Assembly: GCF_051912485.1 (NCBI RefSeq)
Contig: NZ_CP196822.1
Coordinates: 3,720,001 to 3,784,000 of the forward strand
Reading direction: 5' to 3'
Length of the DNA: 64,000 bases
Source of the DNA: Nitrobacter sp051912485
GTDB lineage: Bacteria; Pseudomonadota; Alphaproteobacteria; Rhizobiales; Xanthobacteraceae
The position numbers and the translations under genes were made by a program. The notes below the pieces were generated by a model. That model ran no database searches. It saw only the letters and a program-made list of their open reading frames with translations, and had not been told where the DNA came from. Shown here in pieces: positions 55,364-63,727 of this stretch (position 1 is the stretch's first letter; the number at the start of each line of letters is the position of its first letter).

Positions 55364-56029
55364 TCAGCTGCCTTGCCGCTGCCCGCCATCCCGGTATCGG
55401 ACCAGGGTCTGGCTGCGCGACAGGAACGTCCCGCTCGCCGAGCCTGCGAGCAGGGCTGCATGTATCACATTTGACCGGCCCAGTGCCAAATCCAATTCTG
55501 CCGACGCCAGCGCGGTAATCACCGGGATTTCCCGCGTTTCGCCGGAATCCGCGGCCATTTTCTTAACAATACCGTCCAATTTCCGGATTCCATCGGCGGC
55601 GCCGTCCGCGGCGTGGAGCAGAATGGCCGCCTGACGCCGAAGGAGTGCGTCTTCGACCTTGGCAAAACCGGCGACGACCTGCCCGGCCTTGGCGACCATA
55701 GCCAGCGCGTCGATCGCGCTGCGCACCAGCGACTGCCCGGTCTCGTCGGCCAGAGACGCCGACGCGCGGACGTCCCGCTTGAAGCCCCGGCTAAACTGGT
55801 GACGACGGACCGCTTCCGCCACGGCGGCATGGGAGGCCGAGATCCAGAGGCCCCGGCCCGGAAGCTTGCGTTTCAGGTCGGCGATAACCTCGCCCGAAGG
55901 CGCCACCACAAACCGGATCAGTTCGCCGATCGGGCGCACCTGACGCGTGACCGCGCACATGCGCGTCGTCGCGGACCTGTTGGTCCGCGGTCCGTCGTCA
56001 AGATCTGCCGGTTCGGCGATGGCAAGCAT
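55364..56029 (-). CDS. YlxR (DUF448) RNA-binding protein with L7Ae-like domain
   Basis: Encodes 221 residues. The N-terminal YlxR domain (RMCAVTRQVRPIGELIRFVV and LKRKLPGRGLWIS) is a putative RNA-binding or nucleoid-like fold; the C-terminal part (LVRSAIDALAMVAKAGQVVAGF) resembles L7Ae/YlxQ ribosomal-like proteins, which are separate genes in Firmicutes. This joined form is usual in alphaproteobacteria. It sits between nusA and infB; a role in transcription or ribosome assembly is likely but unproven. Confidence 0.9.
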   Translation of the reverse strand: MLAIAEPADLDDGPRTNRSATTRMCAVTRQVRPIGELIRFVVAPSGEVIADLKRKLPGRGLWISASHAAVAEAVRRHQFSRGFKRDVRASASLADETGQSLVRSAIDALAMVAKAGQVVAGFAKVEDALLRRQAAILLHAADGAADGIRKLDGIVKKMAADSGETREIPVITALASAELDLALGRSNVIHAALLAGSASGTFLSRSQTLVRYRDGGQRQGS

Positions 56030-56104
56030 GTTCGGGCCATTCTCCTTGTCATTGGCGCGAGGTCTTCGCGCAAAACCGATGTCTGCTTTCGCTGAACACA
56101 GGCC

Positions 56105-57709
56105 TCAAGCCGGTTGATCTTCGGCGGTAGCCTCCGCGGGTTTCGCAAGGTCGGCTTCGGTGATCCAGCCCGCGATCAGGCGCGCCTGCATGATCATGGT
56201 CTCGGCGTCCTCGCGTGAGATTTCAATGCCGTCGAAATAGCCCGCATGCTTGACCGCTTCGCCGTCCTTGCGCTCGGTCCAGCCGACCAGATCGTCGGTG
56301 GCGCAGCCGGCCAGATCCTCGACGTTCTTCACCTCGTTCTCGCCGAGTTTCACCAGCATTTTCGATGTCACGCCGGGCACCGCCTTCAAGGCATCGTCCA
56401 CGCCAAGCTCCTTGCGTTTGTTTTCCAGCTCGGCCTCGAGCTGCTCCAGATATTCGCGGGCCCGGCTCTGTAGCTCGCCTGCGGTATCGTCGTCGAATCC
56501 CTCGATGACGGCGAGTTCCCGCGGATCGACCAGCGTCAGCTCTTCGACCGACGTAAAACCTTCCGACGCCAGCAGCTGGCCGACGACCTCGTCGACGTTG
56601 AGCGTTTCCATGAACATGCGGGTCGCGTTCTCGAAGTCGGCCTGGCGTCGCTCCGATTCCTCCTGCTCGGTCAGGATATCGATGTCCCAGCCGGTCAGTT
56701 GCGATGCGAGGCGCACGTTCTGTCCGCGCCGTCCGATCGCCAGCGACAACTGGTTGTTGGTATCGGGGACCACGACCTCGATCCGCTCACGATCCTCGTC
56801 GATCACGACCTTCGCGACTTCCGCCGGCGCCAGCGCGTTGACGACGAACGTCGCGATGTCCGGCGACCACGGGATGATATCGATCTTCTCGCCCTGCAAC
56901 TCGTTGACGACGGCCTGAACGCGCGAGCCGCGCATGCCGACACAGGCACCGACGGGATCAACCGAGGAATCCCGGGAAATCACGCCGATCTTCGCACGAG
57001 AACCGGGATCGCGCGCCACTGCCTTGATCTCGACGATGCCGTCATAGATTTCCGGCACTTCCTGCGCGAACAGCTTCACCATGAATTGCGGATGGGTGCG
57101 CGACAGGAAGATCTGCGGACCGCGGGTTTCGCGCCGCACATCGAAGATATAGGCGCGGACGCGGTCGCCGTTGCGGAACACCTCGCGCGGCAGCATTTCG
57201 TCGCGGCGCACGACGGCCTCGCCGCGGCCGAGGTCGACGATCACGCTGCCGTATTCGACACGCTTGACGATGCCGTTGACGATGTCGCCGATGCGGTCCT
57301 TGAACTCCTGATACTGCCGGTCGCGCTCGGCCTCGCGCACCTTCTGCACGATCACCTGTTTGGCAGATTGTGCGGAGATGCGGCCATATTCCAGCGGCGG
57401 CAGCGTGTCGGCGATGGTGTCGCCGATCTGTGCGCCCGGGTTGGCTCTCTGGGCGTCCTTCAGCGAGATCTGGTTCGCGGCATTCTCGACCTGTTCGACC
57501 ACAAGCATGTGGCGGGTGAGCTGGAGCTGCCCGGTCTTCGGGTGAATCTCCGCATGAACATCGGTCTCGCTGCCGTAGCGCGCCCGCGCCGCCTTGGCGA
57601 TGGCGTCCTCCATCGCGGCGATCACGATGCTGCGGTCGATGGTCTTTTCTCGCGCCACCGCGTCTGCGATCTGCAGCAGTTCGAGTTTATTGGCGCTAAC
57701 AGCGGCCAT
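56105..57709 (-). CDS. nusA: transcription termination/antitermination protein NusA
   Basis: RNA polymerase-binding pausing, termination and antitermination factor; 534 residues. The N-terminal RNAP-binding domain (1-125), S1 (GIVKRVEYGSVIVDLGRGEA, about 135-200), KH1/KH2 (GACVGMRGSRVQAVVNEL, SLAIGRRGQNVRLASQLTGW) and two C-terminal helix-hairpin-helix acidic repeats are all present. It starts 3 bp after the rimP stop (57713). Confidence 0.98.
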   Translation of the reverse strand: MAAVSANKLELLQIADAVAREKTIDRSIVIAAMEDAIAKAARARYGSETDVHAEIHPKTGQLQLTRHMLVVEQVENAANQISLKDAQRANPGAQIGDTIADTLPPLEYGRISAQSAKQVIVQKVREAERDRQYQEFKDRIGDIVNGIVKRVEYGSVIVDLGRGEAVVRRDEMLPREVFRNGDRVRAYIFDVRRETRGPQIFLSRTHPQFMVKLFAQEVPEIYDGIVEIKAVARDPGSRAKIGVISRDSSVDPVGACVGMRGSRVQAVVNELQGEKIDIIPWSPDIATFVVNALAPAEVAKVVIDEDRERIEVVVPDTNNQLSLAIGRRGQNVRLASQLTGWDIDILTEQEESERRQADFENATRMFMETLNVDEVVGQLLASEGFTSVEELTLVDPRELAVIEGFDDDTAGELQSRAREYLEQLEAELENKRKELGVDDALKAVPGVTSKMLVKLGENEVKNVEDLAGCATDDLVGWTERKDGEAVKHAGYFDGIEISREDAETMIMQARLIAGWITEADLAKPAEATAEDQPA

Positions 57710-57712
57710 GAC

Positions 57713-58477
57713 TTATTCTCCTTCGATGGGATCGATCTCGCCGCGCCGCAGTCTTTCTGCGGCCAGGCGATGTTCCTTGGTGTTCTTCGGTGGCGGCTTC
57801 TTGTGGGCTTTCGCCTCGCTCTTGGGTTTTGGTCTCGGCGCGTTGCGTCTGGTCGGATCGTTTTTCGCGTGCGGCGGAGGCGGTGGCAGAATGCCGAGAT
57901 TCCGCTTCATCTCCCGTTCCGCGATCTTGCCCCGCCGCATCGATTCCGCAATCAATTCGTCGGTCAGAACCAGCCGGGCGTCGGCGATGTCCTCCATGAC
58001 GAGCAGGACTTCCCCGTCGTCGTCCCGATGCAGCCGCAGCGCGTTGTCGGTGACGCCCTGAAGGGTGCCGCGAAACCGCTTGCGGCCTTGATGGGCGACC
58101 GCCATCTCGACCTTCACGAGGTGACCGGCGTGGCGTTCGAAATCGGACCGGCGTACCAGCGGCCGGTCGATGCCGGGCGACGAGATCTCCAGTCGATAGG
58201 CCTTGTCGATCGGGTCGGCGACATCGAGCACCGGCGACAGGGCCTTCGAGATCGCCTCGCAGTCCTCGATCAGCATGGTGCCGTCCGGCCGCTCCGCCAT
58301 GATCTGGACCGTGCAGCCGGCTTCGCCCGACACCTTGATCCGCACCAGCCGGTAGCCCATGCCCTGCAAAACCGGAACCGCGACCGCCGCGACCCGCGCC
58401 GCGACACCAGGCTCGACCACCAGACGCGGCTCGTCGAGCAGCTCATGGTCCGGGATCTGGGCAACGGGATCGGTCAT
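57713..58477 (-). CDS. rimP: ribosome maturation factor RimP
   Basis: Needed for 30S assembly; 254 residues, longer than the 150 of E. coli because of a basic C-terminal tail (KAHKKPPPKNTKEHRLAAER) typical of Rhizobiales. The RimP core is clear: GYRLVRIKVSG, DCEAISKALSPVLDVADPI and YRLEISSPGIDRPL. ATG 58477 is chosen (MTDPVAQIPDHELL); the frame start at 58705 would read through the terminator at 58611-58644. It is the first gene of the rimP-nusA-ylxR-infB-rbfA-truB-rpsO-pnp operon. Confidence 0.95.
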   Translation of the reverse strand: MTDPVAQIPDHELLDEPRLVVEPGVAARVAAVAVPVLQGMGYRLVRIKVSGEAGCTVQIMAERPDGTMLIEDCEAISKALSPVLDVADPIDKAYRLEISSPGIDRPLVRRSDFERHAGHLVKVEMAVAHQGRKRFRGTLQGVTDNALRLHRDDDGEVLLVMEDIADARLVLTDELIAESMRRGKIAEREMKRNLGILPPPPPHAKNDPTRRNAPRPKPKSEAKAHKKPPPKNTKEHRLAAERLRRGEIDPIEGE

Positions 58478-58610
58478 ATTCAGGGTCAAAGGTCGGTCCG
58501 AAAGGGTAAATCTGACAGTCACTGGCTGGGCCGGCCATGTTGGCGTCCGGTCCGGCATTTGCTGCCTGAAAGGAACCTGGATGTGCCGCGGCGCATGAGG
58601 TCCGTTCAGG

Positions 58611-58644
58611 AAATAAAAAAGAGCGGGTCCGGAAGGGCCCACTC
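58611..58644 (-). terminator. rho-independent terminator of trmB
   Basis: On the minus strand GAGTGGGCCC and GGACCCGCTC pair (one G-U, one mismatch) around TTCC, followed by TTTTTTATTT. It isolates trmB from rimP downstream. Confidence 0.8.
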
Positions 58645-58744
58645 TCGATACGCGGTCGTATGAGAAAGTTTCAGCCGATATAGCTGTTTTCGCGCCTCTC
58701 GGCAAGGCCGGCGAGGGCGTGAGGGGTGGAATTCGCCGAGCGCG

Positions 58745-59512
58745 TCATTTGCTTTCGCGTCGAAACCGCAGATACGCGGCGCGGCGGCCCTCGCGCTCGG
58801 CTTTGCGGCCGTAGCGCGTCATGGTGTAGTCCGGCCACGGGTTGTGCCAGTCGGCGGCGCGTTCGGCGAGCCAAAGGAAATCCGGCGATCGCGCCAGATG
58901 CGACAGCGTCCATGCGCAGTAGTCGGCGATATCGCTGACAAAGCGGAATTCGCCGCCCGGCCGAAGCAAGCGCGCCATCTCCGTGATGGTCGCGTCCTGA
59001 ACGAAACGGCGCTTCCAGTGACGACGCTTGGGCCACGGGTCGGGATGGATCAGGTCGATCCGCGCCAGCGAACCCTCCGGCAGCCACGCCAGCAATTCCG
59101 ACGCGTCGCCGGCGAACAAGCGGATGTTGCCGATCTCGTGCGCTTCGATCTGCGCGAGGATCTTCGCCATGCCGTTGACGTAGGGTTCGCAGCCAATGAA
59201 ACCGGTGCGCGGAAACGCCAGTGCCTCGGCGACCAGATGCTCGCCGCCGCCGAAGCCGATCTCGATACGCACCCCATCGACCGGCTGGTCGAACAGCGCA
59301 GCCGGCTCGGATGGTCCGGCTTTGTCAGGATCGAGGCTGAGGCGCGGCAGCAGATGCGCGATCAGGTCGCTCTGGTGTGACCGCAGCTTGTGTCCCTTGC
59401 GCCGCCCGAAAAATGAACCTTGACCGGACTCACGGGCGGTCCCGCGGCGAAGCGATGAAGCGTCATCGGCCGAAGGACGAAAGTCGTGAGGATCGGAAGT
59501 GACAGCTGTCAT
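58745..59512 (-). CDS. trmB: tRNA (guanine(46)-N7)-methyltransferase
   Basis: SAM-dependent methylation of G46 in tRNA variable loops; 255 residues. The signature segments are RIEIGFGGGEHLVAEA (SAM binding), GCEPYVNGMAKIL, IDLIHPDPWPKRRHWKRRFV (catalytic) and PDYTMTRYGRKAEREGR. The first 40 residues are an extra, low-complexity extension. It ends at a strong terminator. In other Rhizobiales as I recall, metK precedes trmB here; it is absent. Confidence 0.95.
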   Translation of the reverse strand: MTAVTSDPHDFRPSADDASSLRRGTARESGQGSFFGRRKGHKLRSHQSDLIAHLLPRLSLDPDKAGPSEPAALFDQPVDGVRIEIGFGGGEHLVAEALAFPRTGFIGCEPYVNGMAKILAQIEAHEIGNIRLFAGDASELLAWLPEGSLARIDLIHPDPWPKRRHWKRRFVQDATITEMARLLRPGGEFRFVSDIADYCAWTLSHLARSPDFLWLAERAADWHNPWPDYTMTRYGRKAEREGRRAAYLRFRRESK

Positions 59513-59571
59513 CGCAACGGTTGGGTGGGAGGAGGGTGCAAAAAGGCTACCGCCTAATTCACTCCACTATA

Positions 59572-59615
59572 GCGTTTTCGAGCGAAGTGGAATCCGGTTC
59601 GCATGAAGAAAACGC
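59572..59615. repeat. palindromic repeat of the GCGTTTTC...GAAAACGC family (copy C1)
   Basis: GCGTTTTC (59572-59579) and GAAAACGC (59608-59615) flank GCGAAGTGGAATCCGGTTCGC. Inverted and variant copies lie at 36733-36776 and 24591-24638. It lies in the trmB-regulator gap, next to the mosaic element A3. Confidence 0.8.
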
Positions 59616-59671
59616 GTCAGATCAATAAACTAGCGTCTTTCACGGTTACCATGAAACGGTGAAAGACTCTA

Positions 59672-59783
59672 GATCACGATGATTTTGGATCGAATCCATC
59701 CAAAATCATGAACGTGATCGATTCCAATATTTAGAGCGGGATGTGGACCAAAAACGCTACACACTTTTCCTCATCCCGCTCTA
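59672..59783. repeat. mosaic palindromic repeat, modules A + B (copy A3)
   Basis: The most complete copy, in the reverse order of A2. Module A spans about 59673-59720; module B has exact 11-bp arms AGAGCGGGATG (59733-59743) and CATCCCGCTCT (59772-59782). The last bases overlap the stop codon of the XRE gene at 59781. Confidence 0.9.
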
Positions 59784-60200
59784 GCGCCGGTCGGGCGCTT
59801 CGCGGGACGCAATCTGCTCGACCATGTCGACGATGCTGCGGCGGAGTTTCGCGTCGGTGATCCGCGTGAATGCGCGGGTCAGCGCGAGACCTTCGGAGGT
59901 TGCAAGAAAATCGGAGACGTAGGCAGGGGATGGCGCGTCGCTCAGACCTTCGGCCCTGGCGATGCCTGCGCCGGGGCTGCCCTCGAACAGAAACGAGACG
60001 GGGACTTGCAGGATTTCGGAAATCTGCTGGATGCGACTCGCGCCGACGCGATTGGTGCCTTTTTCGTACTTCTGAACCTGCTGAAATGTCAGTCCGAGAG
60101 CCTCGCCAAGCTTTTCCTGACTCATGCCCAGCATGATGCGGCGCATGCGCACACGGCTGCCGACATGCTTGTCAACAGGATTGGGCGCCTTGGTCGACAT
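59781..60200 (-). CDS. XRE-family transcriptional regulator, PraR/PhrR-like
   Basis: Encodes 139 residues. The helix-turn-helix is at about 17-70 (VRMRRIMLGMSQEKLGEALG, then LTFQQVQKYEKGTNRVGASR), followed by a short C-terminal part (LQVPVSFLFEG and SIVDMVEQIASRE). It resembles the conserved alphaproteobacterial PraR (Azorhizobium) / PhrR (Sinorhizobium) regulators known for control of surface traits and acid response. ATG 60200 is preceded by GAGGAG. It lies downstream of lnt on the same strand. The target genes are unknown here. Confidence 0.85.
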   Translation of the reverse strand: MSTKAPNPVDKHVGSRVRMRRIMLGMSQEKLGEALGLTFQQVQKYEKGTNRVGASRIQQISEILQVPVSFLFEGSPGAGIARAEGLSDAPSPAYVSDFLATSEGLALTRAFTRITDAKLRRSIVDMVEQIASREAPDRR

Positions 60201-60422
60201 CTCCTTGGTCTCCTCAAATGGGGAGCGATCCGTGGCATACGCTCCGGGTGCCAATATCGTCAAACTGAACTCGATCACGTGATAAAAATTTGCGGTTAAT
60301 CTCGGGCGGTTCCATCCGTCGCATTATACCAGTCGTACAAATTGTTACACGAATTATATCGATCGTGCGAATGGAAGCGCTGTATCGCATTTCCAGCGGC
60401 GTCTCTGCGTACGCTGCCCCCG

Positions 60423-62021
60423 TCAGTGCGCGCGACGCCGTCGAATCACCAAAACAAGCGCGATGGTCACCATCATTGCGGCGGGAATATCGCCTGCGCG
60501 GGCGTAGAGCGTCGGTGACATCGCGACCGGCAGGCGGGAATCCAGCACGCCTTCGACGCCGAGATCGAGCCGTGCGACAATACGTCCTACGGAATCGGTG
60601 ACCACCGAAATACCGGTGTTCGCCGCCCGCACCAGGGGAAGTCCTTCCTCGATCGCCCGCAGCCGCGCTTGTTGAAGGTGTTGATGGGGCCCCGTGCTGA
60701 TCCCGAACCAGCCGTCGTTGGTGAGGTTGACGATCCAGCCAGGCCGGCCGCCGCGGGATTCGATGTCCCCCGGAAAGATCGCTTCATAGCAGATCAGCGG
60801 GAGCACGCTCGGCGCATTTGGAAGTTCGATGGTCCGCCGACGCGTCCCCGGAATGAAGCCGCCCTGGACCTTGGTGAGTTGAACGAAGCCGAGCTTTTCC
60901 ATCAGGCCCTGGAACGGCAGGAATTCGCCGAACGGCACCAGGTGGAGCTTGTCGTAAATCGACAGAATGCTTCCGTCGTCGTCGATGACATAGATCGAGT
61001 TGTAGGCGCGGGTGATCCTGGCGCCCGGCGGCAGATCGGGCGCGCGCACCGAGCCGGTAATCAGGATCGTACCCTTCGGCAAGAGATCCGCGATCTGGGC
61101 CATGGCGTCGGCTTCGCGGGCGAGAAAAAACGGGAATGCCGATTCCGGCCAGATCAGGACGGTGGCGCCGCTGACGCCGGTCGAGTCCGGTCCGGTGGCG
61201 CGGTCGGAGAGCGTCAGATATTTCTGCATCACCGCCGCCTTGGCGGAATAGTTGAAGCGTGCGTCCTGCTCCAGATTGGGCTGCATGATGCGCAGCTTGA
61301 CGTTGTCTGCGAATTCCGTCGGATGACGCGACAGTCTCACCGCGCCGTAGACGCCCATGGCGACGAGCAGGATGACGGCGGTGACAGGGGCGATCCATGA
61401 TCTTCGGCTGCGTCCGTCGATCAGCACGGCGGGGCTTGCGAAGATCGCGACGCTCAAAAATGTCAGACCCCACAGTCCGATCAGCGACGCCGTTTGCGCC
61501 AGCGCCAGCGGCTCGGTCAGCGCGTAGCCGAATGCATTCCACGGGAATCCCGTCAGTGCATGCCCGCGCAGCCATTCACCGACCGTGAGCGCCACGGCGA
61601 GGGCGAGAATGCGCGAGGCGTCCTTGGGCCAGATCCAGCGCGCCAGCGCAAAGCCGAGCGACGTAAAGAGTGCGAGATATGCCGGAAGGCCGATGACGGC
61701 GAACGGCATCAGCCATGCGAAGGTCTGGGCATCGACCAGAAAGGCGTTGCCGATCCAGTATAGCCCTGGAACGAAATAGCCGAAGCCGAACAGCCATCCC
61801 GTGAGCGCTGCGGCCGGTACGCCGCCGAGACGTCCGGCGCCTGCGCCGTCGATCAGCCAGGTCGCGATCGGAAAGGTGACGAACAGCACGGGCCAGATGT
61901 TGAACGGTTCCATCGCAAGCGCAGACGCGGCGCCGGCGAGAAGCGCAATGACGGCGCGCTTCCAGCCCCATGACAGAGTGACGGCAAGGCCAGCGGTTCG
62001 GACGCTACCTGCAATATTCAC
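60423..62021 (-). CDS. lnt: apolipoprotein N-acyltransferase
   Basis: Third enzyme of lipoprotein maturation in the inner membrane; 532 residues. About seven or eight hydrophobic helices occupy residues 15-235, followed by the periplasmic nitrilase domain with the Glu-Lys-Cys triad: Glu in LIWPESAFPFF, Lys in YDKLHLVPFGEFLPF and Cys in PLICYEAIFPGD. A last helix anchors the C-terminus. Its start overlaps the end of the corC-like gene by 4 nt (62018-62021). Confidence 0.96.
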   Translation of the reverse strand: MNIAGSVRTAGLAVTLSWGWKRAVIALLAGAASALAMEPFNIWPVLFVTFPIATWLIDGAGAGRLGGVPAAALTGWLFGFGYFVPGLYWIGNAFLVDAQTFAWLMPFAVIGLPAYLALFTSLGFALARWIWPKDASRILALAVALTVGEWLRGHALTGFPWNAFGYALTEPLALAQTASLIGLWGLTFLSVAIFASPAVLIDGRSRRSWIAPVTAVILLVAMGVYGAVRLSRHPTEFADNVKLRIMQPNLEQDARFNYSAKAAVMQKYLTLSDRATGPDSTGVSGATVLIWPESAFPFFLAREADAMAQIADLLPKGTILITGSVRAPDLPPGARITRAYNSIYVIDDDGSILSIYDKLHLVPFGEFLPFQGLMEKLGFVQLTKVQGGFIPGTRRRTIELPNAPSVLPLICYEAIFPGDIESRGGRPGWIVNLTNDGWFGISTGPHQHLQQARLRAIEEGLPLVRAANTGISVVTDSVGRIVARLDLGVEGVLDSRLPVAMSPTLYARAGDIPAAMMVTIALVLVIRRRRAH

Positions 62022-63142
62022 GGGTTTTCGCCTCCATCGCCTGGCGACGAGGGAGACGCCGGGTCGCCCTGCGGTTGCGAGGGCGCATCCGGTGCGGCCT
62101 CGCGCCGCCGCCCGTCGCGGGGGCGGACGGCGGGCCGCTCCTTACGCAGCCCGATCCGCAGCCGCTTGACTCGGCGCGGGTCGGCGTCGAGCACTTCGAT
62201 CTCGAACGGGCCCGGCCCTGAAATGACCTCGCCCCGCACCGGCAAGCGGCCGACATGGGTGACAAGAAAGCCGCCGAGCGTGTCGACGTCCTCGCCCGCC
62301 TCGCCGATCACGAACTCGTCGCCGATCATGCCGCGGACGTCCTCGAGGCTGGCGCGCGCATCGGCGATAAAGGAATTGTCGGCCTGGCGCACGATGGAGG
62401 GCGGCTCGTCGCCGTCGTGCTCGTCGTCGATTTCGCCGACGATCTGCTCGACGATGTCCTCGATCGACACCAGGCCGTCGGTTCCACCGTATTCATCGAC
62501 CACGAGCGCCAGATGGATGCGCGTCGCCTGCATCTGCGCCAGCAGGTCGATCGCCGGCATCGACGGCGGCACGTAGAGCAGTTTGCGGATGATGTTGGCT
62601 TCGCTCAGCGGCAGTGCCAGATCGATGGCGCGCAGGTCGAGGCCGGCGGGCGGCGCCTTTTTGCGTTTCGCCTTGGACGGCATCGCGGTGCGCGCGCGCA
62701 CAGCCATGAATGCGAGCAGGTCGCGGATATGAACGATGCCTTCAGGATCGTCGAGGTTCTCGTCGTAGACAACTAGACGGGAGTGCGCCGCGCTCTCGAA
62801 CACGTTGATCAGTTCGCCGAGCGGAATGTCGCGTTTGACCGCGATGATATCGGCGCGGTGGACCATGACATCGGCGATGCGTCGTTCATGCAGGTTGAGG
62901 ATATTGCGCAGCATGGTGCGCTCGATGGCCGAGAAGCTGGTCTCGTCCGGCGTCGAGGCGTCGAGCACCACCTGAAGGTCGGCGCGCACCGATCCCGGCT
63001 TCCAGCCGAACAGTGAGCGGATCGCCCGCATCAGCCAGCGCTCTGAGGCCGGACGCAGCACCTCGCCGTTGTGCACGGGCACCGGCAGGTTGCGGTTGTC
63101 CTGCGGCGGCGTGGTGTCGCTGGGTTCGTCCTCCGGAGCCAC
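62018..63142 (-). CDS. CorC/HlyC-type hemolysin family protein (CBS pair)
   Basis: Encodes 374 residues with no N-terminal DUF21 membrane domain, so it is the soluble CorC/YbeX type. A CBS pair lies at about 80-225 (IADVMVHRADIIAVKRDI, LVVDEYGGTDGLVSIEDIVE) and the CorC_HlyC domain at about 240-330 (ASLEDVRGMIGDEFVIGEAG, DTLGGFLVTHVGRLPVRGE). The C-terminal 40 residues are low complexity. It lies between ybeY and lnt, as E. coli ybeX does. Roles proposed in the family are Mg/Co efflux and ribosome-related. Confidence 0.93.
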   Translation of the reverse strand: MAPEDEPSDTTPPQDNRNLPVPVHNGEVLRPASERWLMRAIRSLFGWKPGSVRADLQVVLDASTPDETSFSAIERTMLRNILNLHERRIADVMVHRADIIAVKRDIPLGELINVFESAAHSRLVVYDENLDDPEGIVHIRDLLAFMAVRARTAMPSKAKRKKAPPAGLDLRAIDLALPLSEANIIRKLLYVPPSMPAIDLLAQMQATRIHLALVVDEYGGTDGLVSIEDIVEQIVGEIDDEHDGDEPPSIVRQADNSFIADARASLEDVRGMIGDEFVIGEAGEDVDTLGGFLVTHVGRLPVRGEVISGPGPFEIEVLDADPRRVKRLRIGLRKERPAVRPRDGRRREAAPDAPSQPQGDPASPSSPGDGGENP

Positions 63143-63727
63143 TCAGGTCATCCGTTCTTGCGGCGCATAGGGATCGGGTATGCCGAGCCGCGCCAGAATT
63201 TCGCGCTCGAGGTTTTCCATTTCCCCGGCCTCTTCATCGGTTTCGTGATCGTAACCGATCAGATGCAGAAACCCATGGATGGCCAGATGGCTCAGGTGGT
63301 GACCGAACGGCTTGAGTTCGTCGTTGGCCTCGCGGCGCACGGTTTCATAGGCGATTGCGATATCGCCGAGCATACGCGGCGCATCGTCTGGCGAGGATGG
63401 ACCAGTCGGCTGCAGCGCCGGGAACGACAGGACATTGGTCGGCTTGTCGATGCCGCGCCAGTTGGCGTTGAGCGTACGGATGCCGGCGTCGTCGGTCAGC
63501 ATGATCGCAAGTTCGGCATCGCCGGTTTCAGTGTCGACGATTTCGGCGGCGGTCTCGATGGCGCGATGAATGATCGCTTCGGCATCGGCCTCCGCCCGCC
63601 AGCATTCGGCGACAATGAGAATTTCGGTTGCAGGCAAAGCGGAGTAGATCATCGTATGTCTTTCGCCGGCGCCGGCGCCGGCTCGTCGCGGAGGCCGGTC
63701 GCTTTCGCCATCCGTGTCCGGCATCAT
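63143..63727 (-). CDS. ybeY: rRNA maturation endoribonuclease YbeY
   Basis: Zinc-dependent endoribonuclease for 16S 3' end maturation and 70S quality control; 194 residues. The HxxxHxxxxxH zinc site is HLAIHGFLHLIGYDH (about 143-157), preceded by NWRGIDKPTNVLSFP. The ATG at 63727 overlaps the phoH stop (ATGA); an ATG at 63652 gives a more usual N-terminus (MIYSALPATEILIVAE), so the first 25 residues are uncertain. Confidence 0.94.
   Translation of the reverse strand: MMPDTDGESDRPPRRAGAGAGERHTMIYSALPATEILIVAECWRAEADAEAIIHRAIETAAEIVDTETGDAELAIMLTDDAGIRTLNANWRGIDKPTNVLSFPALQPTGPSSPDDAPRMLGDIAIAYETVRREANDELKPFGHHLSHLAIHGFLHLIGYDHETDEEAGEMENLEREILARLGIPDPYAPQERMT

Noticed and set aside
56699..58663. 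654-codon plus-strand open frame over nusA and rimP
   Set aside because: It is antisense to two certain genes and crosses their boundary and the trmB terminator.
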